This document shows positions 50,801 through 58,592 of a stretch of DNA of 64,000 nucleotides, in pieces (within the stretch, counting starts at the first letter, position 1; the number at the start of each line of letters is the position of its first letter). The position numbers were made by a program, and so were the translations under genes. This DNA comes from an uncultured Aquimarina sp. GTDB taxonomy: Bacteria > Bacteroidota > Bacteroidia > Flavobacteriales > Flavobacteriaceae. Below the pieces are notes generated by a model. That model did no database searches. It worked only from the letters and a program-made list of their open reading frames with translations, and was not told where the DNA came from. The DNA lies in NCBI GenBank assembly GCA_947503835.1, contig CANNFM010000015.1:1-64000 (forward strand), written 5' to 3'.

Positions 50801-51087
50801 GGGAGGTATCAGATCAAACTACTCCCGAGTTGATGAAATACTTCTATACCAATCTTAAAGCGGGTATGAACAAAGCCAAAGCTTTACAGCAAGCTAAACT
50901 ACAATATCTTAAAACCGCAGATATTAACAGAACCCATCCTATTTATTGGGGAGGATTTTATCTGGTTGGGGATTCTGCTCCTATTCATTTTAGTGATCAT
51001 AAAATTTTATATTGGATCTTGGGATTAGCTGTTTTAGGAATCCTTATTTTAGCCATGTTTTGGTATAGAAGAAAAGTAAAATCTTGA
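47806..51087 (+). CDS. Large TPR-CHAT caspase-like protein
   Basis: A 1093-residue protein. The signal peptide ends near NFVHGQ (residue 28). Residues of about 35-500 are ten or more 42-residue kinesin-light-chain-like TPR units (ending 'EKAIEYLKKAITIKI' or 'NKAIDNYQKALDIRIRLLGK'). A linker and coiled coil follow, then a CHAT domain (about 750-1055) with catalytic His919 (LALHGE) and Cys966 (LSACNTGSG). A C-terminal membrane helix (about 1066-1085) with basic tail anchors it. It is likely a membrane-bound protease or scaffold facing the periplasm. The N-terminal half is more AT-rich than the rest. Confidence 0.9.
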   Translation: MKQTTSFSFLERLVIIFTLISINFVHGQVETDTLIASQYFKKADSFLEVRKLDSSIVYFKKALPIYQKFKAWERVASCYNKISENQWHLKAYEKSEVYSMKALEICNAFLPENHIEKAQAYDKIGKKFQITESNFDKAIEFFNKALEIRKEKFSEDNILLSDSYNNLGLAHKELGNYPLAFRFFEKNHRIKVKNYGENHHKVSDSYYNIAGLLFSKGDYDQAINYTKKALHIKINHFGEEFMNRAKYYNGLGLLNHEKGFYDEALFYLEMAIKFGKREFGENHYRIGTFYNNIGNTYNAIGKHEKAIEYLKKAITIKINATGKTNLNVVMSYHNIARAYDIKNDTKLALNYNTKALVIGEKVLGKNHLNLTPAYQLNGSLYLKENEYEKAFKYLEKASNISKTAFGKNHTMVANSYMAFAEFFSKTKQYNKAIDNYQKALDIRIRLLGKNNSYVASTYNKIGDNFNLKKNYEKAILCYYNAEISNRKEVSNSVNTKVPDINQYFSVISLLYTLEGKARVYKNLYKQSRNLQNLNKAVSAYQKAETLINNIRQTFALYGDKVTFAKKAKELYQGAIEAQLLLYSLQNDQKNLKKAFYYAEKSKANTLKELLNDANAKNFTGLPANLVVLEKELRINKAFYQSKITDGQSAQDIDTTKITRYENKLFDINRRQDSLTDILEKNYPKYYQLKHKNNIVTVTDIQKKLDERTTLLEFFTADSTVYAFTISKNNIAVQELDVATLENKIEEYRASIASRNVGTYKQAAVALYQQLVSPIANQLVGDQLIIIPDGPLWHLNIELLLTQHNDSNNPADLSYLLHDYAISYANSANLLFSSFIEQNPSKKQEECLAFSFTDSTNIVDAKSMSLATLRDAGDDLPGTRKEIKAISEIIDGQYYFGSEAIEANFKKNAGLYNILHLALHGEIDNERPENSKLYFTKNKDTIEDNLLYSHELFALDIPAELTVLSACNTGSGKIAKGEGIMSLGSAFQYAGTKSLLLTSWEVSDQTTPELMKYFYTNLKAGMNKAKALQQAKLQYLKTADINRTHPIYWGGFYLVGDSAPIHFSDHKILYWILGLAVLGILILAMFWYRRKVKS

Positions 51088-51133
51088 TATTTAAAGCGCT
51101 AATTACTTACTTTAGTACTACAGAACACACATT

Positions 51134-52141
51134 ATGATATTAGTTACAGGAGCAACAGGTTTGGTTGGCACACATTTATTAGTAAAGCTAGCTCAAGAAA
51201 AACAACCGATACGAGCGTTATATCGATCAGAAACTAAAAAAGAACACGCCAAAAAAGTGTTTTCTTATTATTTACCTGAAAAAGAAAATCGTTTTGACGC
51301 TATAGAGTGGGTTAAAACTACAATTAATGACGTCCCAACCTTATCGGAAGCTTTTAAAGATATAACACATGTATATCACTGTGCCGCAAAAATTAGTTTC
51401 AATCCATCACATTATAAAAAGCTGCGAAAAATTAATATCGAAGGCACTGCCAATATTGTAAACCTTTGTTTGATTCATAATGTAAAAAAACTATGCCATG
51501 TAAGCTCTATTGCTACTTTAGAAGAAGATCCTGCTGTATCTTATATTGACGAAACTGCCGAATGGAATCCCGAAACTCAAAAATCTGTATATGCCATTAC
51601 AAAATATGGAGCCGAAATGGAAGTCTGGAGAGGTTCTCAAGAAGGGCTTACCACAGTGATCGTTAATCCAGGAATTATTATTGGCCCTGGTTTTTATGGC
51701 GGTGGTAGTGGATTTCTGTTCAAAAGAATTTATGCCGGGATGAAATACTATACCACCGGAGCTACCGGATATATCGCTATAGATGATGTAATTAATATCA
51801 TGCATCAACTTATGACCGGTAATTATAGTAATGAAAGATACATCCTGGTTAGTGAAAACTTAAGTTATAAAGAGGCTTTTGATATGATCGCCACTGCCTT
51901 AAACAAACCCACCCCTACAAAAAAGGCTTCTCCTTTTTTATTAAAATTAGCCTATCACCTCCAAAGGGTTAGTCACTTTCTTTTTAGAACCAAACGCTCG
52001 ATATTCAAATCCTCTATACGAAGTGCTCTCTCTACTTCGTATTATAAAAATGATAAAATCAAAAACGAATTGAAGTACAAGTTTACTCCGGTTGATGGTG
52101 CTATTAAAAAAACGGCTACTGCTTTTTTAAACGAGGCTTAA
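51134..52141 (+). CDS. NAD-dependent epimerase/dehydratase (SDR)
   Basis: A 335-residue extended SDR. GATGLVGTHL is the NAD(P)-binding loop (residues 6-15) and YAITKYGAE contains the YxxxK catalytic pair. It resembles sugar-epimerase and dihydroflavonol-4-reductase-like enzymes; substrate is unknown. Its last 26 bp overlap the end of the convergent DUF4296 gene. Confidence 0.9.
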   Translation: MILVTGATGLVGTHLLVKLAQEKQPIRALYRSETKKEHAKKVFSYYLPEKENRFDAIEWVKTTINDVPTLSEAFKDITHVYHCAAKISFNPSHYKKLRKINIEGTANIVNLCLIHNVKKLCHVSSIATLEEDPAVSYIDETAEWNPETQKSVYAITKYGAEMEVWRGSQEGLTTVIVNPGIIIGPGFYGGGSGFLFKRIYAGMKYYTTGATGYIAIDDVINIMHQLMTGNYSNERYILVSENLSYKEAFDMIATALNKPTPTKKASPFLLKLAYHLQRVSHFLFRTKRSIFKSSIRSALSTSYYKNDKIKNELKYKFTPVDGAIKKTATAFLNEA

Positions 52142-52619
52142 TCCTTTTTTGTTTCGCCTTTTCTATATTTTTTTCTATGGCTTCTAATTCAGAAATTACA
52201 AGTTTATCTTTTGTTTGTAGCGTATCTTTGATTTTCGCAATAGAATCTTCTATCTTTTTTATAGAGTCTTCTTCTTTTTTTAGTTTTTCAAATACATCTC
52301 GGGACTTCTCTAAATTACCTTTTACACGCTTAAAAATTTCTTCATATGTGTCTAATTGATCTGCATACCATCTATTATTTTCTGCAAAAACAATACTGTC
52401 GATCCCATGTTTTTTAAGAATATACACTTCAGGGTTGATTTTTTTCTGCTCAAACACTTTTCTATTAGAAGATTTGGCCGCTTTTACAAAAGCAATATCT
52501 GTAAGAATTTCAACCATGCGATCTTCATCTATCAAAACCTTTGGTTCAGAAGCTTTTTCAATGCTTTGACAAGCAAATAAAAACAGCACTAGTATACTGT
52601 ATTTTATAGTTTTAATCAT
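52116..52619 (-). CDS. DUF4296 lipoprotein
   Basis: A 167-residue lipoprotein with lipobox LFAC (Cys17). LIDEDRMVEILTDIAFVKAA and YILKKHGIDSIVFAENNRWY are the DUF4296 core; the last third is a lysine- and glutamate-rich coiled coil. Function unknown, common in Flavobacteriia next to pyrC. The first 4 bp overlap the end of pyrC, so translation is coupled. Confidence 0.88.
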   Translation of the reverse strand: MIKTIKYSILVLFLFACQSIEKASEPKVLIDEDRMVEILTDIAFVKAAKSSNRKVFEQKKINPEVYILKKHGIDSIVFAENNRWYADQLDTYEEIFKRVKGNLEKSRDVFEKLKKEEDSIKKIEDSIAKIKDTLQTKDKLVISELEAIEKNIEKAKQKRIKPRLKKQ

Positions 52620-53956
52620 CTATCAAAAGTTAATCGTTGTGCATGCTTCGTATCATGAAAGGTAAAGTTTTCATATGCCAAACTTCCGTTGACAAAAGTA
52701 TGCGTAATTCTTGATTTAAACGTAGTGTCTTCAAAAGGAGACCAACCACATTTATACGCTATATTCTCTTTGGTTACTGTCCAGGGTGCATTTAGATCTA
52801 CCAGAACAGCATCTGCAAAATATCCTTCTTTTATATATCCTCTTTTTTCAATCTGAAATAAGATTGCTGGATTATGACACATTTTCTCAACAATCTTTTC
52901 TAGGCTAATTTTTCCTTGGTGATAAAACTCTAACATCGCAGGAAGCGCATGCTGCACCAACGGCCCTCCAGAAGGTGCTTTGGTATATACATTGTCTTTT
53001 TCTTCGATCGTATGCGGGGCATGATCTGTAGCTATCACATCTAATTTATCCTCTAATAATGCCTGAAACAAAGCTTCACGATCATTAGCCGTTTTTACCG
53101 CTGGATTCCATTTAATCAAGGTTCCTTTACGTTTATAATCTTCATCAGAAAACCATAAATGATGAATACAAACTTCTGCCGTTATTTTCTTTTCTTTTAG
53201 TGGTATTTCATTCGTAAATAAATCTAACTCCTTTGCCGTAGAAAGGTGAAAAACATGCAATCTCGCTCCGGTTTTTTTAGCGAGTTCAACAGCTTTTGAT
53301 GATGATAGATAGCATGCCTCTTCACTTCTGATAATCGGATGAAGCTCTATAGGAATATCTTCTCCATATTCGGCTTTATATTTTGCTGTATTGTCTCTTA
53401 CGGTCTGTTCATCTTCACAATGTACCGAAATCAAAAGATCGGTAGATGCAAATATCTTTTCTAAAACTTCAGGGTTATCTACCAGCATATTTCCGGTAGA
53501 AGATCCTAAAAACAACTTTAAACCTGCTACCTTTTTTTTATCTACTTTAATTACTTCCTCTAGATTATCGTTGGTACCTCCGAACATAAAGGAATAGTTA
53601 GCATAACTGGTTTTTGCTGCTATTTCGAACTTCTCTTCTAACTTTTCAATCGTAGTGGTTTGCGGCACGGTATTGGGCATTTCTATAAATGAAGTAATCC
53701 CTCCGGCAATAGCTGCTCTAGACTCTGTTGCAATGTTAGCTTTGTGCGTTAAACCAGGCTCTCTAAAATGTACCTGATCATCAATTACTCCTGGGATCAG
53801 ATATTTACCTTCTGCATCAATGATCTGAACATTCGCAGATTTTGCACTTATATGCGATGCAATTTCTTTAAAGATGCCATTTTCTATATAAATGTCACCA
53901 TTAAAAATCGTTCCTTCATTAACAATATTCGCGTTTTTAATAAGTACATTATTCAT
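52616..53956 (-). CDS. pyrC: Dihydroorotase
   Basis: A 446-residue amidohydrolase. GVIDDQVHFREPG opens the metal site (the usual first histidine of HxH is glutamine, as I remember for Bacteroidota members), and VFHLSTAKE, AEVCIHHLWF and VIATDHAPHT carry further ligands. It closes carbamoyl-aspartate to dihydroorotate in pyrimidine synthesis. It overlaps the glycosyltransferase gene upstream and the DUF4296 gene downstream by 4 bp each. Confidence 0.92.
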   Translation of the reverse strand: MNNVLIKNANIVNEGTIFNGDIYIENGIFKEIASHISAKSANVQIIDAEGKYLIPGVIDDQVHFREPGLTHKANIATESRAAIAGGITSFIEMPNTVPQTTTIEKLEEKFEIAAKTSYANYSFMFGGTNDNLEEVIKVDKKKVAGLKLFLGSSTGNMLVDNPEVLEKIFASTDLLISVHCEDEQTVRDNTAKYKAEYGEDIPIELHPIIRSEEACYLSSSKAVELAKKTGARLHVFHLSTAKELDLFTNEIPLKEKKITAEVCIHHLWFSDEDYKRKGTLIKWNPAVKTANDREALFQALLEDKLDVIATDHAPHTIEEKDNVYTKAPSGGPLVQHALPAMLEFYHQGKISLEKIVEKMCHNPAILFQIEKRGYIKEGYFADAVLVDLNAPWTVTKENIAYKCGWSPFEDTTFKSRITHTFVNGSLAYENFTFHDTKHAQRLTFDR

Positions 53957-54684
53957 ATCTCATAGCTTTTAAATAGACTCTTAAACTTCATTTTTATAAC
54001 TCCGAAAACTGCTTCAGAAATAATTCCTTTGCTCATTTTTGAAGTACCTTTGGTTCTGTCTGTAAAGATTACTGGTATTTCTTTTATTTTAAATTTCAAT
54101 AAATAGGCTTTAAATTTCATTTCGATCTGAAAAGCATATCCTACAAATCGAATTTTTTCCAGATTTATCTTTTCCAACACCTCTCTTTTATAACAGATAA
54201 ATCCTGCAGTTGTGTCATGAATATCCATTCCGGTTATAAAACGAACGTATTTTGATGCTACCCACGACAACAAAACTCTACTCATGGGCCAGTTGACAAC
54301 ATTTACTCCGGTAACATACCTCGATCCTATTGCCACCTGTGAAGAGCCTTTAGCACAAGCATTATATAATCGGATTAAATCATTTGGATTATGCGAAAAG
54401 TCTGCATCCATCTCAAAAATATATTCGTAAGAACGTTCTAAAGCCCATCGAAAACCAGCAATATATGCTGTACCAAGACCTAATTTACCCTCTCGCCGAA
54501 GCAAAAAAAGATGTTCTGAATATTCTAATTGTAATTCTTCTACCTTGGCAGCAGTAGCATCTGGAGAATTATCATCTACAATCAAAATATGGAAATTACG
54601 TTGTAGCGAAAATACATTCTTGATGATACGCTCAACATTTTCAATTTCATTATAGGTAGGAATGATAACTAAGGCATCTGCCAT
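53953..54684 (-). CDS. Polyprenol-phosphate mannosyltransferase-like GT2
   Basis: A 243-residue family 2 glycosyltransferase. ALVIIPTYNEIENVERIIKN opens the fold, LIVDDNSPD and FEMDADFSHNP are the nucleotide-sugar/metal motifs (DxD), and GTSKMSKGIISEAVFGVIK closes it. It resembles dolichol/polyprenol monophosphomannose synthase and needs no own membrane helix. First gene of the GT2-pyrC-DUF4296 operon, with a perfect -7 element 18 bp upstream. Confidence 0.92.
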   Translation of the reverse strand: MADALVIIPTYNEIENVERIIKNVFSLQRNFHILIVDDNSPDATAAKVEELQLEYSEHLFLLRREGKLGLGTAYIAGFRWALERSYEYIFEMDADFSHNPNDLIRLYNACAKGSSQVAIGSRYVTGVNVVNWPMSRVLLSWVASKYVRFITGMDIHDTTAGFICYKREVLEKINLEKIRFVGYAFQIEMKFKAYLLKFKIKEIPVIFTDRTKGTSKMSKGIISEAVFGVIKMKFKSLFKSYEI

Positions 54685-54701
54685 CTATACTATTTTTCAG
54701 G

Positions 54702-54709
54702 CAAATATA
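54702..54709 (-). promoter_or_regulatory. -7 element of the GT2-pyrC operon
   Basis: TATATTTG on the - strand (54709 down to 54702) matches TAnnTTTG perfectly, 17 bp before the first gene. Confidence 0.5.
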
Positions 54710-54865
54710 ACCAAATAATCATTCCTACCTATAATGAAAACTTGTGGTTAACCGTATAGTTTATAAATGAGTAACTTATAATGTATTTCTGTTAACAATA
54801 CGCAGATCTAAACACTTTTTTTGTTTTTATTCGTTAATTGATTGTAATTTTATCATCTATAACCT

Positions 54866-55516
54866 ATGGAATTCATTACACGCGAAATAATATCAACCAA
54901 TTGGCTCACAATTTTAATTGTGTTTTGCCTTACGCTATTAGCTATAGCCAAAGGCATTAACTCCTTTCGGTTTTATGATTTCGTAGGGCTTTTTAGCAAT
55001 AACAAGTATATTATTTCTTATCAGAAGCCAAATAAGCTTTCCTCTATATTTAATGTCGTTTTGCTGCTTTTGCAAATCGCTTCGGTATCTTTATTTATAT
55101 ATATATGCTTCGATGTTTTCGAATGGCAGACAACACCTGTTGAGGTCACTTTATATTTTAAAATTTCTATAATTTACACGGTGATTGTTATCTGTAAATT
55201 ATTAATCGAAAAAATTATCGCTACTATTTTTTCTATAGACGCTATCATTGATGAATATCTCTTTTATAAAGTATCCTATCGCAATTTTATAGGACTACTA
55301 TTATTACCCATAAATATTATATTTATATATTCGATACATCCTTCAAAAATTGTGTTTATAATATTGTTTGTAGCTATGGCAGTTCTTAACACTATTGTAC
55401 TTATTTCTTTCTACCGAAAAAATGAAAATACTATTTTGAACCACTTGTTTTATTTTATTTTGTATCTTTGCGCACTTGAAATCGCGCCTTATTTTATATT
55501 ATATAAGTTGATTTAG
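54866..55516 (+). CDS. DUF4271 membrane protein
   Basis: A 216-residue inner-membrane protein with about six helices. The N-terminal NWLTILIVFCLTLLAIAKG and SFRFYDFVGLFSNNKYII match DUF4271, a Bacteroidota family of unknown role found next to hemD. The gene ends 32 bp before hemD on the same strand, so they are probably co-transcribed. Confidence 0.85.
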   Translation: MEFITREIISTNWLTILIVFCLTLLAIAKGINSFRFYDFVGLFSNNKYIISYQKPNKLSSIFNVVLLLLQIASVSLFIYICFDVFEWQTTPVEVTLYFKISIIYTVIVICKLLIEKIIATIFSIDAIIDEYLFYKVSYRNFIGLLLLPINIIFIYSIHPSKIVFIILFVAMAVLNTIVLISFYRKNENTILNHLFYFILYLCALEIAPYFILYKLI

Positions 55517-55548
55517 AACTAAGATAGGAACGTAAGAAAAGAATATAT

Positions 55549-56295
55549 ATGAAAGTGAAAACGATTTTGGTCTCTCAACCAGAGCCTAAAGTAGAAAATT
55601 CACCTTATTTTGATCTAGAAGAAAAGGAAAAAGTAAAAATTGACTTTATTCCATTTATTCATGTGGAGGGAGTTGATGCAAAGGAAGTAAGATTACAAAA
55701 AGTGGATTTATCACAATACACCGCTATTATTCTTACTAGCCGAAATTCTGTCGATCATTTCTTTAGAATAGCAGAAGAAATGCGTTTTAAAGTTCCTGAT
55801 TCTCTGAAGTATTTTTGTCAAAGTGAGGCTGTGGCATATTATTTACAAAAATATGTGGTATACCGAAAAAGAAAAATATATGTTGGAAAACGTACTTTTC
55901 AAGAGCTATCACCACTTATTAAGAAGTATAAAAACGAAAAGTTTTTGTTACCCTCATCAGACAAGCTAAAACCATTAATTCCTGATACTTTGGATAGTCT
56001 TAAAGTAGATTGGAAGCAAGGTGTTTTTTATAAAACTGTAGTGAGCGACCTTTCTAATTTAAGAAATGTCTTTTACGATATATTGGTTTTCTTTAGTCCA
56101 TCGGGAATACAATCCCTTTTTGAAAACTTTCCTGATTTTAAGCAAAACGATACTAGAATTGCCGTTTTTGGAAATTCTACGGTTAAAGCGGCCGAGGAGC
56201 ATGATCTAACTGTTGATATACAAGCACCTACTCCCGAGACTCCGTCGATGACTATGGCACTTCAGAAGTATATTAAAGAAGCGAACAAAAAATAA
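55549..56295 (+). CDS. hemD: Uroporphyrinogen-III synthase
   Basis: A 248-residue cytosolic enzyme. The two-lobed HemD fold is recognised from YTAIILTSRNSVDHFFRIAE, KFLLPSSDKLKPLIPDTLDS, VFFSPSGIQSLFENFPDF and TPETPSMTMALQKYI. It closes hydroxymethylbilane to the type III ring in haem synthesis. The typical Flavobacteriia order DUF4271, hemD, pckA is present. Confidence 0.9.
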   Translation: MKVKTILVSQPEPKVENSPYFDLEEKEKVKIDFIPFIHVEGVDAKEVRLQKVDLSQYTAIILTSRNSVDHFFRIAEEMRFKVPDSLKYFCQSEAVAYYLQKYVVYRKRKIYVGKRTFQELSPLIKKYKNEKFLLPSSDKLKPLIPDTLDSLKVDWKQGVFYKTVVSDLSNLRNVFYDILVFFSPSGIQSLFENFPDFKQNDTRIAVFGNSTVKAAEEHDLTVDIQAPTPETPSMTMALQKYIKEANKK

Positions 56296-56310
56296 ACAAT
56301 ATCACTTTAT

Positions 56311-56357
56311 ATAAAACAACAAAGCCAGAAATTAAATTTCTGGCTTTGTTGTTTTAT
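56311..56357. terminator. Bidirectional terminator between hemD and pckA
   Basis: A perfect 23-bp inverted repeat: 56311-56333 and 56335-56357 with one A between (inner part CCAGAAATT/AATTTCTGG). It lies between convergent genes. Confidence 0.9.
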
Positions 56358-56371
56358 AACGTATACTTTTC

Positions 56372-57988
56372 TTAAAAAGAATATCGTTGAGGGCCTCCTC
56401 TTCTGATTTCTTCATTTGCATACGCTTCGAATTTCTTGAAATTCTCTCTAAAAGCGTTTGTTAACTTAAATGCAGTTGTATAGTATTTCTCATCATCATT
56501 CCATGTAGCTCTAGGGCTTAAAACAGTATCAGGCACACCTGGGCATGTTCTAGGTTGAGCTACTCCAAACACAGAGTGAATATGATAATCATCATAAGAA
56601 TACAATCCCAAATCTCCATTAAGCACTGCTTGAATCATGGCACGAGTATACTTCAGTTTAATTCGAGTTCCTACACCATAAGGTCCACCAGTCCATCCCG
56701 TATTAACTAACCACACATTTACACCAGTGTCTTTCATTTTTTTGACCAACATCTCTGCATATTCTGCCGGATGTAAAGGCATAAATGGCGCACCAAAACA
56801 AGCAGAAAAAGAAGGTTGAGGTTCTACAACTCCGGCCTCTGTACCTGCTACTTTTGCAGTATATCCCGACATAAAATGATATGCAGCCTGACTAGGTGTT
56901 AACTTAGAAATCGGTGGCATTACACCAAATGCATCTGCAGTTAAAAAGAATATGTTTTTTGGATTCTTACCAATAGAAGACTCCTGGATATTTTCAATAT
57001 GATGAATCGGGTAACTCACTCTTGTATTTTGAGTGATTGATGTATCGGCAAAATCCACCTCATCATTATCTCCGATGATTACATTTTCTAGAATTGCACC
57101 TTTTTTGATAGCTCCGTAAATTTCTGGTTCTTTTTCTTGAGCCAGATCAATTACCTTCGCATAGCATCCTCCTTCAAAATTAAATATAGTATTTTCTTTA
57201 GTCCAACCATGTTCGTCATCACCAATTAGTCTACGATTAGGATCTGTAGACAATGTTGTTTTACCGGTTCCAGAAAGTCCAAAGAATATTGCAGTATCTC
57301 CATCTTCTCCAACATTAGCAGAACAATGCATAGGAAAACAATCTCGTTCTACCGGAAGAATAAAATTTAACGCCGAAAAGATTCCTTTTTTAATCTCTCC
57401 GGTATATCCTGTACCTCCAATAAGAGCAATTTTTCTATCAAAATTTAAAATCGCAAAATTATGCTGCCGAGTGCCATCAACTTTTGCATCTGCCATAAAA
57501 CCAGGTGCATTGATGACCGTCCATTCTGGGTCAAAACTCTTCAATTCTTCATCTGTAGGCCTTAAAAACATGTTATAGGCAAACATATTAGACCAAGGAT
57601 ATTCATTGATCACTCTTATATTCAGTCTATATTCAGGATCAGAACAAGCGTAGCTGTCTCTTACAAATATTTCTTTCCCCGATAAGTATTTTGTTACCTT
57701 ATCATATAAGGCATCAAATTTTTGGGAGTCAAAAGGAATATTAATGTCACCCCACCACACTTTATCTTTTGTGATATGATCTTTCACAATAAAGCGATCC
57801 ATAGGAGATCGACCAGTAAATTCACCCGTATTAATTGCTAGCGCACCAGATTTAGTTATTTTCCCTTGACCTTTTTGCACTACCTCTTTCTCCAGGTCTT
57901 CTGGAGATAATTGATAGCGCACTGTAGCATTTTCAATACCGTAATGCTTTAACGAAAACGTTTTCGTAGTTGGATACAGTGGTTCCAT
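56372..57988 (-). CDS. pckA: ATP-dependent phosphoenolpyruvate carboxykinase
   Basis: A 538-residue enzyme from the ATG at 57988 (MEPLYPTTKTF). An upstream ATG at 58021 would place a perfect -7 element within the gene and is rejected. The P-loop is FGLSGTGKTTLS, the metal site is LIGDDEHGWTKENTIFNFEG, and TGEFTGRSPMDRFIVKD and NTGWTGGPYGVGTRIKLKYT are further family blocks. It makes PEP from oxaloacetate, for gluconeogenesis or anaplerosis. Confidence 0.97.
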   Translation of the reverse strand: MEPLYPTTKTFSLKHYGIENATVRYQLSPEDLEKEVVQKGQGKITKSGALAINTGEFTGRSPMDRFIVKDHITKDKVWWGDINIPFDSQKFDALYDKVTKYLSGKEIFVRDSYACSDPEYRLNIRVINEYPWSNMFAYNMFLRPTDEELKSFDPEWTVINAPGFMADAKVDGTRQHNFAILNFDRKIALIGGTGYTGEIKKGIFSALNFILPVERDCFPMHCSANVGEDGDTAIFFGLSGTGKTTLSTDPNRRLIGDDEHGWTKENTIFNFEGGCYAKVIDLAQEKEPEIYGAIKKGAILENVIIGDNDEVDFADTSITQNTRVSYPIHHIENIQESSIGKNPKNIFFLTADAFGVMPPISKLTPSQAAYHFMSGYTAKVAGTEAGVVEPQPSFSACFGAPFMPLHPAEYAEMLVKKMKDTGVNVWLVNTGWTGGPYGVGTRIKLKYTRAMIQAVLNGDLGLYSYDDYHIHSVFGVAQPRTCPGVPDTVLSPRATWNDDEKYYTTAFKLTNAFRENFKKFEAYANEEIRRGGPQRYSF

Positions 57989-58018
57989 AAAAATATGTTG
58001 TGTTTTGTTATGTACGTG

Positions 58019-58026
58019 CAAAATTA
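58019..58026 (-). promoter_or_regulatory. -7 element of pckA
   Basis: TAATTTTG on the - strand (58026 down to 58019) is a perfect TAnnTTTG element. It fixes the pckA start at 57988. Confidence 0.5.
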
Positions 58027-58056
58027 TAAATAATAATCACACTAACCTTCAAAAAA

Positions 58057-58455
58057 TCACTTAATCTTAACCAATGAAATAATAAAGAAAATCCATCCAA
58101 AAATTAACAAAAAACCTCCCAAAGGTGTAACAAAACCAATACTTGACAAAGAAATCCCTAACGCTTCATCAATTGTCAAAAGGTATATTGACCCAGAAAA
58201 AAGGGGTATTCCCCCCATGAAGAAATAGAAAATTCGCTTCTTGGATTTGAGACTTATTGTATTCATATTCCCTAAAATAATGCAAACAATTGCGTGGTAC
58301 ATTTGGTACCGCACTCCTGTTTTAAAAGAATCTATACTTTTAGCATCTACTAACTTCTCTAATCCATGTGCACCAAAGGCTCCTAAAAGCACGGCCAATA
58401 GTGCCAAAACAGCACCGGTAATCAAAATTGTTTTATTAATCCCTGTATTTTCCAT
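58057..58455 (-). CDS. DUF423 membrane protein
   Basis: A 132-residue membrane protein with four helices. ITGAVLALLAVLLGAFGAHG at the N-terminus and FKTGVRYQMYHAIVCIILGN are the DUF423 signature. Function unknown, widespread in bacteria. It is upstream of pckA on the same strand, but pckA has its own -7 element between them. Confidence 0.9.
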   Translation of the reverse strand: MENTGINKTILITGAVLALLAVLLGAFGAHGLEKLVDAKSIDSFKTGVRYQMYHAIVCIILGNMNTISLKSKKRIFYFFMGGIPLFSGSIYLLTIDEALGISLSSIGFVTPLGGFLLIFGWIFFIISLVKIK

Positions 58456-58592
58456 AATTGATTATATCTTATAGTAGATTTTATGTTTTAGACACATTTT
58501 TTAAAAAAAGATAATTAATCCCATAAATTTGAGAGCTTACTTTTTACTGTATTTACTACATTCGTATCAAAGTTATCAAAATATCAGGAGGT

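Noticed and set aside
57989..58021. 11-residue extension of PckA
   Set aside because: A perfect -7 element overlaps the upstream ATG; the start at 57988 matches the family.
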